Origin: JAABYT01 sp041581935
Lineage (GTDB): Bacteria > Pseudomonadota > Gammaproteobacteria > HK1
Reading direction: 5' to 3'
DNA: 34,672 nt
NCBI GenBank assembly: GCA_041581935.1
Contig: JBFICP010000004.1
Coordinates: 1 to 34,672 of the forward strand
This document shows, piece after piece, positions 32,371 through 34,672 of this stretch; within the stretch, counting starts at the first letter, position 1; each line of letters begins with the position of its first letter. The translations under genes were made by a program, and so were the position numbers. Under the pieces are notes generated by a model. That model was given only the letters and a program-made list of their open reading frames with translations. It did no database searches and was not told where the DNA came from.

Positions 32371-32781
32371 ATGCCCTTCGACGAGAATCTTGCCCCCGAC
32401 ATCGATTCGGTGTTGACCGCGACCGCGCTGCTCGACATCACCGAGTGGGATTTCTTCAACCTGGCATATAACCGCTGGCACGGCGAACCGGCGGCGGAGG
32501 GCATCATGGAGCCCATTTTCGCCGCCTACATGTTCAACGACGTAGTGCCACTGTGGGCGCGGCATTTCGCGCGCCTGGTCGAACGGCTCTATCAACGCGG
32601 GGTGCTCGACCGGCAGGCGCTCGGCGTCGATCGCTTGCCGAGCAGCGCGCAGATGGTCAGTCGCGGCATGCGCTACGGCGTCGCCATCACCACGATCATG
32701 ATTGTGCTCGTCGTCCTCGCCGAGTTTGCCGCGCAGCTCGTGCGCCTGGGGGACCGCTGCCAGTTTCCGCCCTGCTACTGA
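32371..32781 (+). CDS. Uncharacterised 136-residue single-pass membrane protein
   Basis: Not recognised. The ATG at 32371 gives MPFDENLAPDIDSVLTATAL, then an aromatic-rich segment (DITEWDFFNLAYNRWHGE), a helical middle, and one hydrophobic helix at about 103-124 (ITTIMIVLVVLAEFAAQLV). A short tail RCQFPPCY with two Cys follows. No signal peptide is seen, so a tail-anchored or C-terminal membrane topology is likely. An in-frame ATG at 32308 would overlap tilS and lengthen the N-terminus by 21 residues; neither start has a clear ribosome site. It follows tilS by 32 bases and is followed by a terminator-like hairpin, so it may be the last gene of the ppsR-tilS unit. The codon pattern fits a real gene. 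Confidence 0.65.
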   Translation: MPFDENLAPDIDSVLTATALLDITEWDFFNLAYNRWHGEPAAEGIMEPIFAAYMFNDVVPLWARHFARLVERLYQRGVLDRQALGVDRLPSSAQMVSRGMRYGVAITTIMIVLVVLAEFAAQLVRLGDRCQFPPCY

Positions 32782-32798
32782 GAAAGAGCGATCGCTAG

Positions 32799-32859
32799 AA
32801 GGGGAACGCAGTCATTCTCCCGCGCGAAAACACGGGAAAGTCAGTGCATCCCCTTTTTT
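32799..32859 (+). terminator. Rho-independent terminator after the tilS-membrane protein unit
   Basis: AAGGGGA (32799-32805) pairs with TCCCCTT (32849-32855), overlapping a T run at 32854-32859. GCA/TGC inside the stem and an inner CCCG/CGGG hairpin extend the structure. The large loop is unusual but structured. It lies between convergent genes (stop of the small membrane protein at 32781 and of the vWA-FHA gene at 32871). Just upstream is a perfect 10-bp palindrome, AGCGATCGCT (32787-32796). Confidence 0.55.
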
Positions 32860-32870
32860 GCTTATGGCTT

Positions 32871-34448
32871 TCACACGGGCCGTAGGCCCTTCTTCTTGTC
32901 CGACGGTCGGAACGGCGTAACCGTGCTGTCGTGGCTGTCTTCCAAATCCGGACGATCGTGGGCGGCAAATACGGTGAACTTGAGCGTCACATCACCGAGC
33001 TCGATGAGATCCCCGTTGCTGAGAATCGCCGTTCGCGCCTTGCGCCCGTTCACGTAGACGCCATTCAGCGATTCCAGATCGCGAATCACGTAGCGGCTGT
33101 TGAGCTCGTGCTTGATCTCGGCGTGGTAGCGCGAAATCGAGGCATCGGCGAGCATCAGCTCGTTGTCGACGTGCCGCCCGATGCGGAACGTTTCGCCGGA
33201 CACCGGGTGGCGTGTATGCAGCTCATCCTGGATCTCGACGTAGGCGAACGACCGGGCATTGAGCTCCAGGGTTTCCGCCCATGCGGGTTCGCGCTTACCC
33301 GTGCCCGCGCGCCGTTTTAGAAACCATGCGAGCAACCCGCCCGCGATCAGCAGCCCCGCCGCGACGCCTATCCAGAGCGCGTTGCGGGAGAACCAGCCCT
33401 GCCGGTGCACCGGCGGTACTGGCGGCGTTCCCCGGGCACGCGTCACGGCCGGCGCGGCCGGAGCCGGTGCTTGGGTGGTGAGCCCGGCACCGGAAGGCGC
33501 CGGCAGGCGCAGGGGCACATGAGCCGACGCGCTGCCGAGCGCACCGCGCCAATTGAGCTCCAGCACCGCCTCCTGAGGCAACGGCACGGTGTCGGCAAGG
33601 GCGGTGGACAGATCGATCTCCAGGCGCCCGCCGCTGGCGAGCTGGGCAAAGGCGCGTGCGGCGAAATCGTGGGGCAGCGGCGCGTCCGCCTCCGCCGTCA
33701 CATAGAGTCCGCCGGTCGCCTCGGCAAGTCGACGCAGACGCTCCAGGGCCGTCGACAGGGCCGGGCTCTTGACGTATCCGATGCCGAATATGGTGACGTC
33801 GTATTGACGAGCGGCGTCCACGACGTCGTCATGAAAGTATGCGGAATCGTCGGCCAGACCGTCGGAGAGCAGAAATAACGCACGTCGCCGGGCCGGGTAG
33901 TGACCCAGGAGCCGCACCGCTTCCAGGGCGCTGCGGTACAGCTCGGCGGGCTCGCCGCCGGGGGTGAGCTCGCCGAGCACGTTGCGAATACGGTCGCTCC
34001 CGGGTCCCACCGGCGCGTGCATCTCCACCTCGTTGGCGAAGCTGGCGAGGCCGTAGTGCTGATGGGTGGGCGCGGCCTCGAGCAGCGTCAGCAGATGCTC
34101 GCGTGCGGCCACCGGCGCCACCGGCAGCTCGGCGTCGCTGACGTCGACCAGGAACATGATGGCGCTGCTGCCGGGCTCGTCGTGGTAGGGCGTGGCGCGC
34201 GGTGTCGGCAGCTCGTGCCCGGAGAGGCGCGCGCTCACCTGCTCCGGCTCCGGCGGTGCGAAGCGCCGGTAGTCGCATATCAGCCGGCTGCGTTCCATCT
34301 GCCAGCACGCCAGCTGCACGCCGTCGCCGAAAACGCTGTAGTCGTAGCCGGCGGCGGCACCGGCCCACAGCAGCGCGGCAAGGCCGCTGGCGCGTCTGAG
34401 CCTGCGCCGCGCGTCACGTCCGCGTGTCATGACAGTCGTCAAATCCAT
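32871..34448 (-). CDS. Membrane protein with periplasmic vWA domain and cytoplasmic FHA domain
   Basis: A 525-residue protein. An Arg-rich start plus the hydrophobic stretch ASGLAALLWAGAAAG (about 20-34) looks like a signal peptide. A von Willebrand A domain follows at about 96-255: the MIDAS strand FLVDVSDAE has Ala where DxSxS expects the last Ser, and LFLLSDGLADD is the later metal-site segment. A Pro/Ala-rich linker, one membrane helix (about 357-377, WIGVAAGLLIAGGLLAWFL) and a basic stop-transfer RR lead into an FHA domain (about 408-495) with FRIGR, SISRYHAEI and LNGVYVNGRK. FHA domains bind phosphothreonine; vWA domains mediate protein contacts. This implies a transmembrane adaptor tied to Ser/Thr kinase signalling, but no kinase or phosphatase is in view. 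An ATG at 34430 is an alternative start. Confidence 0.85.
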   Translation of the reverse strand: MDLTTVMTRGRDARRRLRRASGLAALLWAGAAAGYDYSVFGDGVQLACWQMERSRLICDYRRFAPPEPEQVSARLSGHELPTPRATPYHDEPGSSAIMFLVDVSDAELPVAPVAAREHLLTLLEAAPTHQHYGLASFANEVEMHAPVGPGSDRIRNVLGELTPGGEPAELYRSALEAVRLLGHYPARRRALFLLSDGLADDSAYFHDDVVDAARQYDVTIFGIGYVKSPALSTALERLRRLAEATGGLYVTAEADAPLPHDFAARAFAQLASGGRLEIDLSTALADTVPLPQEAVLELNWRGALGSASAHVPLRLPAPSGAGLTTQAPAPAAPAVTRARGTPPVPPVHRQGWFSRNALWIGVAAGLLIAGGLLAWFLKRRAGTGKREPAWAETLELNARSFAYVEIQDELHTRHPVSGETFRIGRHVDNELMLADASISRYHAEIKHELNSRYVIRDLESLNGVYVNGRKARTAILSNGDLIELGDVTLKFTVFAAHDRPDLEDSHDSTVTPFRPSDKKKGLRPV

Positions 34449-34672
34449 GCATGCCGATCCGGTCGCGAATTCCGGGCTGGCCCGGCGAATCCATCGGCTG
34501 TGAGCGCTGACGGCATTGGTGTGCGGCGTCTGGCTGTGGTCCCGCGGCCCGGATGGCCGGGGGCGGCGCCGGCATAGCCGTTGCTATGCGAGCAGCGCGC
34601 CCCGGAAATCGGGGTCGGTGTCACGTTCGCGCCGTCGCTATTCCGATGCCGTACACGCTCCTAGGGTCCGCA
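34449..34672. other. Intergenic edge with a small perfect hairpin
   Basis: No gene is supported in these last bases. GCATAGC (34572-34578), loop CGTT, GCTATGC (34583-34589) is a perfect 7-bp inverted repeat, AT-richer than its surroundings. It could be an operator or a small RNA hairpin upstream of the vWA-FHA gene; there is no T run. Confidence 0.4.

Noticed and set aside
34449..34624. 61-codon minus-strand ORF at the window edge
   Set aside because: No motif, no ribosome site, and composition is like other shadow ORFs.

Overview
This window is a housekeeping stretch of a high-GC gammaproteobacterial chromosome. The order map <-> rpsB-tsf-pyrH-frr-uppS-cdsA-dxr-rseP-bamA-skp-lpxD-fabZ-lpxA-lpxB-rnhB-dnaE-accA, with glnD beside map and tilS close downstream, is the classic gammaproteobacterial arrangement. 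Placing dxr between cdsA and rseP follows the Pseudomonas-type order rather than that of E. coli. There is no rRNA or other lineage marker, so the genus cannot be named; a non-enteric, Chromatiales- or Xanthomonadales-like lineage is a guess.

Layout. 1-3133: 3' end of a DnaQ-like exonuclease, a convergent membrane dynamin-like GTPase, and sfsA, which may have a short upstream ORF. 3152-4167: moaC (minus) and moaD (plus), diverging across a repeat-rich spacer with a minus-strand terminator. 4196-7816: glnD and map on the minus strand. 7817-8285: divergent spacer with a good sigma-70 promoter and a leader of about 370 nt for rpsB. 8286-14776: translation factors (S2, EF-Ts, RRF), UMP kinase, and lipid/isoprenoid enzymes. 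15052-26972: tightly overlapping envelope-biogenesis block (rseP, bamA, skp, lpxD, fabZ, lpxA, lpxB), then rnhB and dnaE. 27057-28446: accA and an overlapping DUF2203 gene. 28465-29739: two tandem paralogous coiled-coil/GAF genes (minus). 30123-32781: ppsR, tilS and an unrecognised small membrane protein. 32871-34448: a vWA-TM-FHA protein (minus). The final 220 bases hold no gene that I can support.

How the genes work together. The central plus-strand run links ribosome production and recycling to building the envelope: undecaprenyl-PP and CDP-diacylglycerol synthesis, the sigma-E protease RseP, outer-membrane assembly (BamA, Skp), lipid A synthesis (LpxD/A/B, FabZ) and malonyl-CoA supply (AccA). 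Start and stop codons overlap at many joints (cdsA/dxr, bamA/skp, fabZ/lpxA, lpxB/rnhB, rnhB/dnaE, accA/DUF2203, ppsR/tilS), which implies translational coupling.

Most of the window is ordinary core genome. Points worth a second look: ribosomal protein S2 with a roughly 155-residue P/Q/E-repeat plus histone-H1-like Lys/Ala/Pro tail; TTG starts on lpxD, lpxA and lpxB; the tandem GAF genes with no output domain; a dispersed hairpin repeat near sfsA-moaC; a minus-strand terminator that would end glnD read-through antisense to moaD; and a candidate sigma-E promoter before rseP. No mobile element, CRISPR array, tRNA or defence system was found, and I did not see a convincing wholly new system.
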